Positions 1 through 9,125 of a DNA stretch of 64,000 nt are shown piece by piece. The stretch comes from Alkaliphilus peptidifermentans DSM 18978 (GTDB lineage Bacteria; Bacillota; Clostridia; Peptostreptococcales; Natronincolaceae), in NCBI RefSeq assembly GCF_900101495.1, contig NZ_FMUS01000006.1:62001-126000 (forward strand), written 5' to 3'. Both the position numbers and the translations under genes were made by a program. Below the pieces are notes generated by a model. The model had not been told where the DNA came from and searched no databases. It saw only the letters and a program-made list of their open reading frames with translations. Position 1 is the first letter of the stretch, and the number at the start of each line of letters is the position of its first letter.

Positions 1-159
1 GCTGAACAAAAGGAATCCACCTATCCATGCAGCTAAATAGGCGATCCATGCATCCTGCATTGCATTGCTTCCAGGTACTATAATAATTGTACTTCCTAAA
101 ATAAAACCAATCATTAGTATAGATAATTGAGTGGATGATATTTGTGCTTTCTTGTACAT
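1..159 (-). CDS. Spore germination receptor B subunit (GerAB/GerKB-type permease), partial
   Basis: The first 53 codons are visible; the rest lies beyond the left edge. The protein begins MYKKAQISSTQLSILMIG and continues into a hydrophobic helix with the GSN and DAW residues usual for the amino end of GerAB-type germination permeases (APC-like superfamily). In this family the B subunit sits in the inner spore membrane and binds the germinant. The ATG at 157-159 directly follows the stop codon of the upstream small gene (160-162), so the two are translationally coupled. It is the last visible gene of the germination operon A-C-D-B. The family call is firm from sequence and context; the germinant cannot be read. 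Confidence 0.85.
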   Translation of the reverse strand, partial: MYKKAQISSTQLSILMIGFILGSTIIIVPGSNAMQDAWIAYLAAWIGGFLLFS

Positions 160-372
160 TTAATTACCTCTCAGGTTGTTTACTATTTTCTCTATATGTA
201 TAGCTGGTGAAGGAATTGCTAAATCTTCTGCTACTATTAATACAATTAAGATGCCTATAATCATGAGAAAGCTATATACAGCTAAAGCCAGCTTGTTTTT
301 ACTATTATAAAGAATAGGTAAATCAACTAAAAAGAGTAAAAACAACGCAATTAATAAAAGCACTATTATCAT
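160..372 (-). CDS. Small two-helix germination receptor accessory subunit (D-type)
   Basis: A 70-residue protein with two hydrophobic segments (about residues 1-18 and 30-47) and a short polar tail. It lies between the C and B subunit genes: its ATG (372-370) is 13 bases after the gerC stop, with an AGGAG-type site overlapping the gerC end, and its stop abuts the gerB start. Short two-transmembrane D subunits are known in several Bacillus gerA-type operons, where they modulate germination rate. Size, topology and position all fit that class. The assignment rests on these features, since such proteins have little conserved sequence. It is unlikely to be a shadow reading frame because it fills the interval exactly and has its own ribosome binding site. 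Confidence 0.75.
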   Translation of the reverse strand: MIIVLLLIALFLLFLVDLPILYNSKNKLALAVYSFLMIIGILIVLIVAEDLAIPSPAIHIEKIVNNLRGN

Positions 373-384
373 ATAATCTCACTC

Positions 385-1554
385 CTATTCAGGGGTTGAT
401 GGCTGTAAAATTTGTCCAGTTCTTCTTATGTTTGACTCTATATCTATATTAATTTCAGCGTTAGAAAAAACAGTATCCCAATCATCTTCTACTTCCTTCC
501 AATACTTTGGGTGCTCCTTTGCAACAATTTCTCCGAATCCAAAAAAGTCTAAGCTATGTACTCTTTGACCTTTATATAAAGCTTTAAGAATTTCTTCTTT
601 AATAAGCTTTTTACTTTCTTCTTCAACGTATTTAATCATTTCAGGAGTAGTTAAATCGATGGATTTTTGCTGCTCACCAAGGTTACTATCTGCCTTTATT
701 TTAATCTGTAGTATTGGTTTATTATCAACCAAACTAACACTCATCTTACTATTAACCTTCATAAGCTCTAGAGAAATAAACTCAAGTGGGTCCTTAGGGC
801 TTGGTATAACCAATATTCCCCCGTGCAAATCACCTGCTACCCATAAATAACCACGGGTTTCGAATTCATCTAAAAATCCTATAAGCATATCCTTATCAAA
901 AACCCCAGTCCCTGCGATCCTTAAATCCTTAGCTACATCTGGTATTCCTTCGTGTCTAACAAATACTGTTGGGAGCAAAACTTGGTTACCTTTACTATTT
1001 AAATCTTTAAACAGTTCAATTAATGTAATTTTTTTAGTTGTTCCAGTGTGAATAGCATTATCAATAGCCTTAGTGATATGCTCTGCTGGTATTAACTCTA
1101 TAACACTCCCGGTTTCTAAAATAGCCTTAGCACTAACTCCCTTTGTTAGCAGTATATGTGCCTGTCTTCTAAACTCATGATCCCGCTCAAAAAAATCGAT
1201 GGTATCTAATATCCCTTTTTTTGCAAATTCCTCCCCTAAAACCACCAGTTGAATATGGCCGATATATATTTTGCGACTGGAAATGGTAGTGATTTTTCTA
1301 AATAGCTCAAAGGTTGTTCTGCCTGTAGTTGAATAGGTAACAACAGCATTGCCCTCATAGCCCTCTTGAGCCAAGCGTCTAGGTATTAAAACCTGAACAG
1401 TAAGCTCCATCAGTTCATCCTCAACAAGGTCGACACCAATGGCAACAGCAACACCCATCTCACTTATTTCCCGTAAATTCCAACAGCCTGTTAAGGTTAG
1501 AATACAGATTAATATCATTAGTAATATGGTGATTTTTTTCATATTATCCCACAT
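385..1554 (-). CDS. Spore germination receptor C subunit, GerAC-family lipoprotein
   Basis: A 389-residue protein with a type II signal peptide ending in the lipobox LTGC (Cys about residue 24), followed by WNLREI, the typical GerAC start of the mature protein. The length matches the family (about 370-400). It is expected to be lipid-anchored on the outer face of the inner spore membrane, within the A/B/C receptor complex. The ATG at 1554 is preceded by GGAGG at a spacing of about 10; the site overlaps the last codons of the A gene, whose stop is at 1560-1562, so translation is coupled. An ATG four codons downstream (1542) is possible but further from the ribosome binding site. Confidence 0.92.
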   Translation of the reverse strand: MWDNMKKITILLMILICILTLTGCWNLREISEMGVAVAIGVDLVEDELMELTVQVLIPRRLAQEGYEGNAVVTYSTTGRTTFELFRKITTISSRKIYIGHIQLVVLGEEFAKKGILDTIDFFERDHEFRRQAHILLTKGVSAKAILETGSVIELIPAEHITKAIDNAIHTGTTKKITLIELFKDLNSKGNQVLLPTVFVRHEGIPDVAKDLRIAGTGVFDKDMLIGFLDEFETRGYLWVAGDLHGGILVIPSPKDPLEFISLELMKVNSKMSVSLVDNKPILQIKIKADSNLGEQQKSIDLTTPEMIKYVEEESKKLIKEEILKALYKGQRVHSLDFFGFGEIVAKEHPKYWKEVEDDWDTVFSNAEINIDIESNIRRTGQILQPSTPE

Positions 1555-1559
1555 TTATA

Positions 1560-3125
1560 CTATTCCTCCGTAGGGTTGTGATCTTCAAGGGCTCTAAATT
1601 TAGTATTATCAAACAGTAAACTCCACAATGGTGGTCGTATATAGGTATCCTTTAGGCCATCTGATATTGGAGCCAATGGTGATAAGAATTCAACTCCGAA
1701 GGACTTCATATTGCACATATGTATAAAGATAACAACCAGAGCAAATATTATTCCATAGAAGCCCAGTATACTACCTGCAATTAATAAGCAAATCCTTAAA
1801 AAGAAAACAGTCCCATCTAGGGGAGGTACAATAAAGCCTGTAATGGCTGTTAAAGCAATTACAATAACCATTAACGGGCTAGCTATACCTGCTTCTACAG
1901 TTGCTTGTCCTAAAACAATAGCTCCAACTATACTTACTGCCTGCCCCACTGGTTTGGGCATTCTTAGACCTGCTTCTTTAATTAATTCAAAAATAATAAC
2001 CATCATTAGTGCCTCGAAAAAAGTTGGCATAGGTATTCCCTCCCGTACAGCAGTTATAGCTATAAAGAGTCGAAAGGGAATAATCTCATGATGGAATGTT
2101 TGAACAGCAACATATAGGGCAGGAAGGGTTGTGGTGATAAATAATGCCAATAAACGAAGTATTCTTAATATAGTTGCATATAATGGCCTTGTATAATAAT
2201 CTTCACTTACCTGTAGGTTTTCTATAAACACCCTTGGTACTAACAAGACAAAGGGTGTTCCATCACATAATACAGCTACCCTTCCTTCAAGTAGTTTACC
2301 CACTACAACATCTGGTTTTTCTGAGTTGCTGACGGTTGGAAAGGGAGATAATGGATGATCCTCTATGAATTGTTCAATGTAGCCAGATTCCAAAATAGCA
2401 TCTATCTCAATCCTTTCTAATCGTCCCTTCAACTCATTAATTATATATTTATCTGCTATACCTTCGAAGTAGCAAATTACAATTCTTGTCTTAGAAAACC
2501 TTCCAAGCTTTGTTTCTTCGAACTTAAGCTTTGCTGATTTTACCTTTCTCCTGATTAAGGTTATATTGGTTATCAAATCCTCATTAAAGCCTTCTCTAGG
2601 GCCTCTGACTACTGATTCAGTATCTGGCTCATTCACACCTCGAGTATCCCACTTCTTAGCATCTATAATAATTGCGGTTTTTTCATCCTGTAAAAATAGA
2701 ATGGTGCTTCCCCCAAGGAGCTTTTCAATTATTTTATCTAAGGAATTTTCTGTTGAACAATTTAGGGATTGAATAATTTCGTTAATTATTATATCAATTA
2801 CTTTTCTATTGTTCTTTAAGTATTTCATTTTGTTTTCCTGTGCTTCTGCCATTAATGGTTTTAGAACATTTAGCTCTATTGACTTTTTATCCGTCAAGCC
2901 ATTAATATAAACAAGGATGCCTTCACTACAATTTATAGCACTTAGCTTAAAGGATCTGATTACTAAATCGCCATCATTGTTCATAATAAGCTTAAGTTTT
3001 GAGATTAGTTCCTTTAATGTAGTGGGAATAGCATCACCATACTGTAAAACAGATGTGTCGGAATGTATATGCCTCTTTGGCTTGTATTTGAAATATTGAA
3101 GTAAACCCATAATTCGTCGAAGCAT
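1560..3125 (-). CDS. Spore germination receptor A subunit (GerAA/GerKA family)
   Basis: About 521 residues. The amino half is soluble (residues 1-280) with family segments such as SYIEQFIEDHPLSPFPT (here GYIEQFIEDHPLSPFPT) and RVAVLCDGTPFVLLVP; the rest has several transmembrane helices, including EAGLRMPKPVGQAVSIVGAIVLG cut by loops, as in GerAA proteins. The A subunit is a membrane component of the germinant receptor and signals to ion and dipicolinate release. The ATG at 3125 is chosen because GAGGAG lies 7 bases upstream; a TTG at 3140 is further out and unsupported. It is the first gene of the minus-strand operon A-C-D-B and diverges from the topoisomerase pair across a 273-base gap. Forespore sigma-G control is expected from the family, but I did not find a clear sigma-G promoter. 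Confidence 0.93.
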   Translation of the reverse strand: MLRRIMGLLQYFKYKPKRHIHSDTSVLQYGDAIPTTLKELISKLKLIMNNDGDLVIRSFKLSAINCSEGILVYINGLTDKKSIELNVLKPLMAEAQENKMKYLKNNRKVIDIIINEIIQSLNCSTENSLDKIIEKLLGGSTILFLQDEKTAIIIDAKKWDTRGVNEPDTESVVRGPREGFNEDLITNITLIRRKVKSAKLKFEETKLGRFSKTRIVICYFEGIADKYIINELKGRLERIEIDAILESGYIEQFIEDHPLSPFPTVSNSEKPDVVVGKLLEGRVAVLCDGTPFVLLVPRVFIENLQVSEDYYTRPLYATILRILRLLALFITTTLPALYVAVQTFHHEIIPFRLFIAITAVREGIPMPTFFEALMMVIIFELIKEAGLRMPKPVGQAVSIVGAIVLGQATVEAGIASPLMVIVIALTAITGFIVPPLDGTVFFLRICLLIAGSILGFYGIIFALVVIFIHMCNMKSFGVEFLSPLAPISDGLKDTYIRPPLWSLLFDNTKFRALEDHNPTEE

Positions 3126-3398
3126 TATTTCACTCCTCAATTTCTAGTTATATTAATTTCCCCTAAAATTACAAGAATATTAGTTAATTGAAAAGATTTA
3201 CAAATATTTTCAAAAAATGTAATTAAAATCCCTTTTAAAGTAGTGTACTATACTCAATTTAATTATATTAGCTACTCAATTTAAAACTTCGGAAGGAAAA
3301 AACACTTCAATGTCTAATACCAATAAAAGATGTCGATAATATACTAGCTTTTATGGTATTATTATAAATGGTATTTACAAAAGAAAAGAGGGGCATAG

Positions 3399-5378
3399 AT
3401 GACTTTGAAAACTCAACATACTTATGATAATGATAGTTTATCAACATTAGAAGAAAAGGATAAGGTGAGACTTAGACCAGGTGTTATTTTTGGTAGCGAT
3501 GGAGTAGAAGGATGCCGACATACTCTTGTGGAGATAGTTGCAAATGCTAGGGACGAAGCTCAGGAAGGCTATGGAGATTTAATTGAAGTTGTGCGCTACA
3601 AGGATAAATCAATAGAAGTAAGGGATAGAGGTAGAGGTATTCCTTTAGAGTATAATACAAAGGAGCAAAAATATAACTGGGAGATCGTTTTTACAATTCT
3701 TTATGGTGGAGGAAAGTATAATAATAACTCAGGAAGTAATTATCAGTACAGTATAGGTCTTAATGGATTAGGTACTGCTGCCACGCAATTTGCAGCTGAA
3801 TACATGGATGTAGAAGTATACAGAGATGGCCATAAGTACCAGCTCCACTTTGAAAAGGGAGAAAATATTGGTGGTTTAAAAAAGCAGGAATTCAATTATA
3901 CCCACACAGGCTCCATAATAAAGTGGAAGCCTGATTTGGATGTATTTAATGACATTAATATTCCATTAAGCTTTTTTAAAGAAACCCTTAAGAGACAGGC
4001 AATAGTAAACAAAGGTATTACATTTAAATTATATGATGAAGAAACTGAGGAAACCTTTGAGTATCTATATGAAAATGGTATTGTTGACTATGTTAAAGAG
4101 ATAAATGGAGAAATTGGATTTACTGAATGCCAGTATTTTGAATTTGAAACCAAGGGTCGGGACAGAGAAGATAAAGAATTATATAAGCTAAAAATTGAAG
4201 TAGCATTTGCATTTAACAATGAGAATACGCTGCTTGAATATTATCACAATTCATCCTTTCTTGAGCATGGAGGCTCACCCGATAAGGCTGTAGATAGTGC
4301 CTTTTCATCTCAAATACATAGCTTTATTAAGGACAAGAATAAATACACTAAAAACGAAAAAAGAGTTACCTTTACCGATATTAAGGACAGCTTAATTTTA
4401 GTCACAAATACCTATTCAACTATAACAAGCTACGAAAATCAAACAAAAAAGGCAATTACTAATAAGTTTATACAGGAAGCAATGACAACCTTTTTAAAGG
4501 AAAAGCTGGAGGTATATTTTATTGAAAATAAGGCTGACCTGGAAAAAATAATAGATCAAGTATTAATTAATAAGAGGAGTAGAGAAAAGGCTGAGCTAAC
4601 TCGAATAGATGTAAAGAAAAAGCTAAGTAAAGGCATTGACAACTTTTCCAATAAGGTAAAGAAGTTTGTGGACTGTAGAACTAAGGATATATCTAGAAGA
4701 GAGTTATTTATTGTAGAAGGTGATTCTGCTTTAGGTTCAACAAAAATGGGTAGAGACGCAGACTTTCAAGCTATTATTCCTGTCCGTGGAAAGATATTAA
4801 ACTGTCTAAAATCTGATTATGAGAAGATATTTAAAAACGATATAATTGTAGATATATTAAAGGTATTGGGCTGTGGAGTAGAAATTAAAAATAAACACAA
4901 TGATTTGAGTTTTTTCGATATAGAGAAACTTAACTGGAATAAAATTATAATATGTACAGATGCAGATGTGGATGGATTTCAGATTAGAACACTTATATTA
5001 ACAATGCTATATGTATTAACACCTACACTAATCGAAAAAGGATATGTATATATTGCTGAGTCACCATTGTATGAAATTGCTGATAGTAAGGATAATGTTT
5101 ATTTCGCATATTCTGATGGAGAGAAAAATAAAATTTTAAAAAAACTAAAAGCAAACTATAAAATACAAAGATCTAAGGGATTAGGAGAAAATGAGCCCGA
5201 GATGATGTGGCAAACCACTATGAATCCAGAGTCAAGAAGGTTAATTAAGGTAACCCCAGCCGAGGCTCAGGCAACAAAGGAAGCCTTTGAATTGTTCCTT
5301 GGAGACAATCTAATGGGAAGAAAAGAATTTATTTCAGAGCATGGATACAAGTACATTGAGGAATCAGATGTTATATAA
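3399..5378 (+). CDS. parE: Type IIA DNA topoisomerase ATPase subunit (ParE-like, divergent)
   Basis: A 659-residue GyrB/ParE-family protein. The GHKL ATPase has EIVANARDEA (Glu45, Asn49), DRGRGIP (76-82) and GLNGLGTAA (120-128); the last differs from the usual GLHGVG loop. The TOPRIM domain has EGDSA (about 440) and the metal-binding DADVDG (about 521). The carboxyl end has QRSKGLGENEPEMMW, a variant of the family's QRYKGLGEMNPEQLW. With ParC it should pass one duplex through another, using ATP, to decatenate chromosomes. Its partner starts 50 bases downstream. An AGGGG-type ribosome binding site lies 6 bases before the ATG. The ParE name is preferred to GyrB because the partner lacks a GyrA box, but both subunits are divergent and could be a specialised third topoisomerase. 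Confidence 0.88.
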   Translation: MTLKTQHTYDNDSLSTLEEKDKVRLRPGVIFGSDGVEGCRHTLVEIVANARDEAQEGYGDLIEVVRYKDKSIEVRDRGRGIPLEYNTKEQKYNWEIVFTILYGGGKYNNNSGSNYQYSIGLNGLGTAATQFAAEYMDVEVYRDGHKYQLHFEKGENIGGLKKQEFNYTHTGSIIKWKPDLDVFNDINIPLSFFKETLKRQAIVNKGITFKLYDEETEETFEYLYENGIVDYVKEINGEIGFTECQYFEFETKGRDREDKELYKLKIEVAFAFNNENTLLEYYHNSSFLEHGGSPDKAVDSAFSSQIHSFIKDKNKYTKNEKRVTFTDIKDSLILVTNTYSTITSYENQTKKAITNKFIQEAMTTFLKEKLEVYFIENKADLEKIIDQVLINKRSREKAELTRIDVKKKLSKGIDNFSNKVKKFVDCRTKDISRRELFIVEGDSALGSTKMGRDADFQAIIPVRGKILNCLKSDYEKIFKNDIIVDILKVLGCGVEIKNKHNDLSFFDIEKLNWNKIIICTDADVDGFQIRTLILTMLYVLTPTLIEKGYVYIAESPLYEIADSKDNVYFAYSDGEKNKILKKLKANYKIQRSKGLGENEPEMMWQTTMNPESRRLIKVTPAEAQATKEAFELFLGDNLMGRKEFISEHGYKYIEESDVI

Positions 5379-5428
5379 GACCTCAACTAACTGAATCTGG
5401 CAAATTTTTAATAAAGAAGGAGGGGGTA

Positions 5429-7621
5429 ATGGAAATGCAGTCTAATTTAACCCATCTAAATGTAATAGAAACCTTAGAAAAAAATTATATGCCCTATTCA
5501 ATGAGCGTAATTATATCAAGGGCATTACCCGAAATTGATGGATTAAAACCATCCCATCGTAAGCTATTATTCACAATGTTTAAAATGGGATTGTTAAAGG
5601 GTACTCGTACAAAATCAGCAAATATTGTTGGTCAAACCATGAAACTAAACCCCCATGGAGATGGTGCTATTTATGAAACAATGGTGCGACTCACCAGAGG
5701 AAATGAAGCATTATTACATCCATTAATAGATAGTAAAGGAAACTTCGGTAAAAACTATTCGAAGGAAATGGCCTATGCAGCACCGAGATATACTGAAGCA
5801 AAGCTGGAGAGCATATGTGAAGAGTTTTTTAAGGACATTAATAAAAACACTGTGGATTTTGCGCCTAATTATGATAATACAATGCAAGAGCCTAAGCTTT
5901 TACCTACAACATTTCCTAATATACTAGTTAATCCTAATATGGGTATCGCGGTAGGAATGGCAAGCTCAATATGTAGCTTTAATTTAAAGGAAGTATGTCA
6001 AGCAACCATTGAATTTCTTAAGAATTCAGAAGTAGATGTAACACAATACCTGAAAGCTCCAGATTTTTCTTCCGGTGGACAGCTTATTTTAAATAAGGCA
6101 GAGCTCAGTTCAATATATAAAACTGGGAAGGGTAGCTTTTATTTAAGGGGAAAATATAGATATGATAAAAAAATCAACTGTATAGAAATCTATGAGGTTC
6201 CTTATACAACCACTACAGAAGCTATTATTGAAAAAATAATTGAGCTTGTTAAGGCTGGTAAAATAAAAGATATTAGTGATATACGAGATGAAACCGATAA
6301 AGATGGTTTAAAGATAACGATAGATTTAAAAAGAAATGTTGATCCAGAGCAGCTGATGAATAGATTATATAAGCTGACAACCCTTCAAGATGCATTTAGC
6401 TGTAATTTTAATATATTAATTAATGGGTATCCAAGGGTTTTGGGTGTAAAAGAGATTATCAAGGAGTGGACAAGCTTTAGAATAGATTGCATTAAAAGGC
6501 AGCTTGCATATGATATTAATCAAAAAAACCAGAGGCTCCACCTATTAAAGGGTCTCGAGAAAATTCTATTAGATATTGATAAAGCTGTTCAAATTGTTAA
6601 GGAAACAAAAAATGATAAAGAGGTTGTACCAAATTTAATGAAGGGCTTTGAGATAGATGAGGTTCAAGCTGAATTTATAGCTGATATTAAACTTAGGAAT
6701 TTTAATCAAGAGTATATACTTAACAAAACTAAGGATATTAAGGCGTTGGAAAAGGAGATAAAAGGCTTAGAGGCTACTTTAAAAAGTGAAGACAAAATTA
6801 ATAATGTGATTATTAAAGAGCTTGAGGAAGTAGCTGAAAAATATGGTAATCCTAGAAAAACAGAAGTTATTGAAGAACAACAAATTGAAGTAATTACTGA
6901 AGAACTATTAATTGAAGATTATAATGTTAAGCTGTTTTTAACTAATGAAAACTATCTAAAGAAAATATCCATAGCATCCTTAAGAAGTAGTAGTAATGGA
7001 CACAAGCTTAAGGATAATGATTTTATATGTCAAGAGATTGAGGGGACTAATAAGTCTGATATACTACTTTTTTCCAACAAGCATGTAGTATATAAAATAA
7101 AGTGCTATGAATTAGAAGATAAAAAGACAAGTAGTTTAGGGGATTATTTAAATAATTTACTTTCATTAGCAGATGATGAAAAAATAATTTATATGACCGC
7201 TACTGATAACTATAGTGGACATATGTTATTTATATATAGAAATGGTAAATGTGCTAAAATAACTATGGAAAGCTATCAAACAAAAACAAATAGGAAGCAA
7301 TTGGCAAATGCATATTCTGATGAAGCTGAATTGGTACACATTGAGCATATTAAAGAAGATAAGGAACTAGTAGCAATTAGTAGTATTAATAAAGTATTGA
7401 TATTCAAAACCAGTCAAGTTAGTGTAAAAACTACAAGAAGCTCTATTGGAGTTCAAGTGTTGAAGGCTAAAAAGGGCAGTGCATTGGCATCAATTAAAGA
7501 GCTGGAGGAAGTATTTTTTGCAGACTTTGATTATTATAGAGGCAATATACCTGCAATAGGTACATTTTTAAAAAAGGACGATTATTTAGAAAAACCATTA
7601 GAAAATCTAAGCTTTATTTAA
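5429..7621 (+). CDS. parC: Type IIA DNA topoisomerase cleavage subunit (ParC-like, divergent)
   Basis: A 730-residue GyrA/ParC-family subunit. GLKPSHRKLL (38-47) matches the winged-helix entry, and the catalytic tyrosine is Tyr121 in AAPRYTE. A coiled-coil tower follows (about 340-470). The carboxyl domain (about 490-730) has short repeated beta blades such as VKLFLTNENYLKKIS and DILLFSNKHVVYKIK. No QRRGGKG-like GyrA box was found, which favours a topoisomerase IV rather than a gyrase role. The quinolone region is unusual: NPHGDGAIYE replaces HPHGDSAVYD, putting glycine (Gly79) where drug-sensitive enzymes carry serine. GNFGKNYSKEMAYAAPRY replaces the normal GNFGS..DGDPAA segment. The gene follows parE with an AGGAGGGGG ribosome binding site. 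Confidence 0.87.
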   Translation: MEMQSNLTHLNVIETLEKNYMPYSMSVIISRALPEIDGLKPSHRKLLFTMFKMGLLKGTRTKSANIVGQTMKLNPHGDGAIYETMVRLTRGNEALLHPLIDSKGNFGKNYSKEMAYAAPRYTEAKLESICEEFFKDINKNTVDFAPNYDNTMQEPKLLPTTFPNILVNPNMGIAVGMASSICSFNLKEVCQATIEFLKNSEVDVTQYLKAPDFSSGGQLILNKAELSSIYKTGKGSFYLRGKYRYDKKINCIEIYEVPYTTTTEAIIEKIIELVKAGKIKDISDIRDETDKDGLKITIDLKRNVDPEQLMNRLYKLTTLQDAFSCNFNILINGYPRVLGVKEIIKEWTSFRIDCIKRQLAYDINQKNQRLHLLKGLEKILLDIDKAVQIVKETKNDKEVVPNLMKGFEIDEVQAEFIADIKLRNFNQEYILNKTKDIKALEKEIKGLEATLKSEDKINNVIIKELEEVAEKYGNPRKTEVIEEQQIEVITEELLIEDYNVKLFLTNENYLKKISIASLRSSSNGHKLKDNDFICQEIEGTNKSDILLFSNKHVVYKIKCYELEDKKTSSLGDYLNNLLSLADDEKIIYMTATDNYSGHMLFIYRNGKCAKITMESYQTKTNRKQLANAYSDEAELVHIEHIKEDKELVAISSINKVLIFKTSQVSVKTTRSSIGVQVLKAKKGSALASIKELEEVFFADFDYYRGNIPAIGTFLKKDDYLEKPLENLSFI

Positions 7622-7630
7622 CTAAAAATA

Positions 7631-7659
7631 TGAAGCCAGCTATTTTATAGCTGGCTTCA
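7631..7659. terminator. Hairpin downstream of parC
   Basis: A perfect 13-bp inverted repeat (7631-7643 and 7647-7659) with a TTT loop, 10 bases after the parC stop. There is no T-run after it, so it may be a weak terminator or a 3'-end stabilising stem. Confidence 0.6.
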
Positions 7660-7660
7660 T

Positions 7661-7778
7661 ACTGTTGAAAATCCTCCACCTTCTTTGTTGCTGCAAAAAC
7701 CCAGCACCCTTACGTATTACGTATACGTTGCAGTCGCTGAGTTTTCTTGCGCCATGAATGTGAAGAATTTTGAACAGT
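7661..7778. repeat. Structured intergenic repeat, copy 1
   Basis: This stretch shares a core with 57413-57502: CCAGCACCC/CCTAGCACCC, then an ACGTAT/ATACG hairpin, then GCAGTCGCT and GTTTTCTTGCGCC. Nested pairing is visible. An outer stem joins 7661-7672 to 7767-7778 (11 of 12 pairs). A middle stem joins 7698-7705 to 7736-7743. An inner ACGTAT/ATACGT stem lies near 7712-7728. No coding potential is seen. It sits just after the parCE hairpin and before the glycosyltransferase genes. It could be a mobile palindromic element or a structured RNA; neither is proven. Confidence 0.7.
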
Positions 7779-7883
7779 CTGGATATTGTTGAAAAAATTA
7801 AACTTGTCTATGAACATAATTACCGTTAACTAATATAATGTACTGGAAGTAAAGATTAAAATCAGTATAGGAGACGTGATTAG

Positions 7884-9092
7884 ATGTTTACAGACCCCAA
7901 TATAGAAGTAAGTGTTATTATACCTTCATTTAATAGATATCCATTAAACTTAATAACCCTCTATTCATTTGAAAATCAAACCTTTGATTTTAAAAAAATG
8001 GAGGTTATCTTCATTGACGATGCATCAGTAGACGACACATATAAAATTATATCAAAATATAAACCCCCATATCATTTTTCATATGTAAAATGCACAAAAA
8101 ATTTTGGTAGGGGGAAAGCAAGGAATATTGGTATTAATTTAGCTAGAGGAAAGATAATTATTTTTCTAGACGCAGAGATGATAGTTGAAGAAGATTTCGT
8201 AATGAATCATTATTTAAAGCATAAAGAAAAAAACAATCTAGTATTAACTGGAGCCCTTCATTTAAAGAGTGTCTACACTTGTATTTTCCCTGAATTTGAT
8301 ATGAAACAATTTTCTTTAATGAAGATATTATTTAAAAACGATAAAGAGTTATATATTAGATTAAATAATTTCATTAAGAATCTTGAAATAAGTCAAGAGA
8401 AGGAAAATAAAAATTTTGTACTGTTTAATAGAAAAGAAATATTGCAGCGCAAATATAAAATATTAATAACTGAAGACTCATACTTTACTAAGGAATTACT
8501 AGAGCTTTATGGAAAGGACTTCAACTTTCCATGGATGGCATTTTTGACTGGTAATGTTTCTATAAAAAAGGATCTTATTTTAAAGTTGGGTGGGTTTGAT
8601 ATAGATTTTGAAGGATATGGCTATGAGGACTGGGAGCTTGGATATAGATTATATTTAAATGGAGCAGAATTTGTTGCAGATGAAAGTGTTGCTGGTTATC
8701 ATCAAGAACATCCAATTCCAGAAAATAAATGGAATAATGCAGTTAACAACTATTATCTGTTTACAGAAAAGCATCCTAGTATAGATGTATTGATACTAAG
8801 CCTAGAATTAGCAAGAATAGTTGATTTAAAGACAATGAATAGTATTCTAGGGGAATATAAACATCTAAAGAATAAATATTCCAATGAATTTACAAGCTTT
8901 CAGGAGAGCTTTTCAAAAATATTAAAAACAACAGCTATATTATTGAAGTATGATATACGCCATAAATTCCTAATTGAAGCTTCAGGGATAAGTAAGCAAG
9001 AAAAAGAGAAGCTATTATCTGATATTAAAGCAATGAAAAGGATGGGCGAATTTAAACAGTTAGTTAAATTATTCGAGGAAAAGCTAGTATAA
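7884..9092 (+). CDS. Family 2 glycosyltransferase with galactosyltransferase-type C-terminal motif
   Basis: A 402-residue predicted cytoplasmic GT-A glycosyltransferase. VSVIIPSFNRYPLNLITL (about 8-25) starts the nucleotide-sugar domain; IDDASVDDT follows (about 49-57), and FLDAEM (about 93-98) gives the DxD-like metal site. GFDIDFEGYGYEDWELGYRL (about 238-257) is the acceptor/catalytic region typical of family 2 and Glyco_transf_7C proteins, with the ED general-base motif. A charged helical tail (about 310-402) follows. The next gene, also a glycosyltransferase, starts 33 bases downstream. Donor and acceptor cannot be read; spore or cell-surface glycan modification is a guess from family and organism type. 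Confidence 0.85.
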   Translation: MFTDPNIEVSVIIPSFNRYPLNLITLYSFENQTFDFKKMEVIFIDDASVDDTYKIISKYKPPYHFSYVKCTKNFGRGKARNIGINLARGKIIIFLDAEMIVEEDFVMNHYLKHKEKNNLVLTGALHLKSVYTCIFPEFDMKQFSLMKILFKNDKELYIRLNNFIKNLEISQEKENKNFVLFNRKEILQRKYKILITEDSYFTKELLELYGKDFNFPWMAFLTGNVSIKKDLILKLGGFDIDFEGYGYEDWELGYRLYLNGAEFVADESVAGYHQEHPIPENKWNNAVNNYYLFTEKHPSIDVLILSLELARIVDLKTMNSILGEYKHLKNKYSNEFTSFQESFSKILKTTAILLKYDIRHKFLIEASGISKQEKEKLLSDIKAMKRMGEFKQLVKLFEEKLV

Positions 9093-9125
9093 GTATTGTT
9101 AAACTAAATAAAGGGAGAGATTTAC

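Noticed and set aside
3141-3398. Sigma-G promoter for the germination operon
   Set aside because: No clear sigma-G -35/-10 pair was visible, so none is annotated.
7000-7621. Gyrase A rather than ParC
   Set aside because: No GyrA box was found in the carboxyl domain, and beta blades look few.
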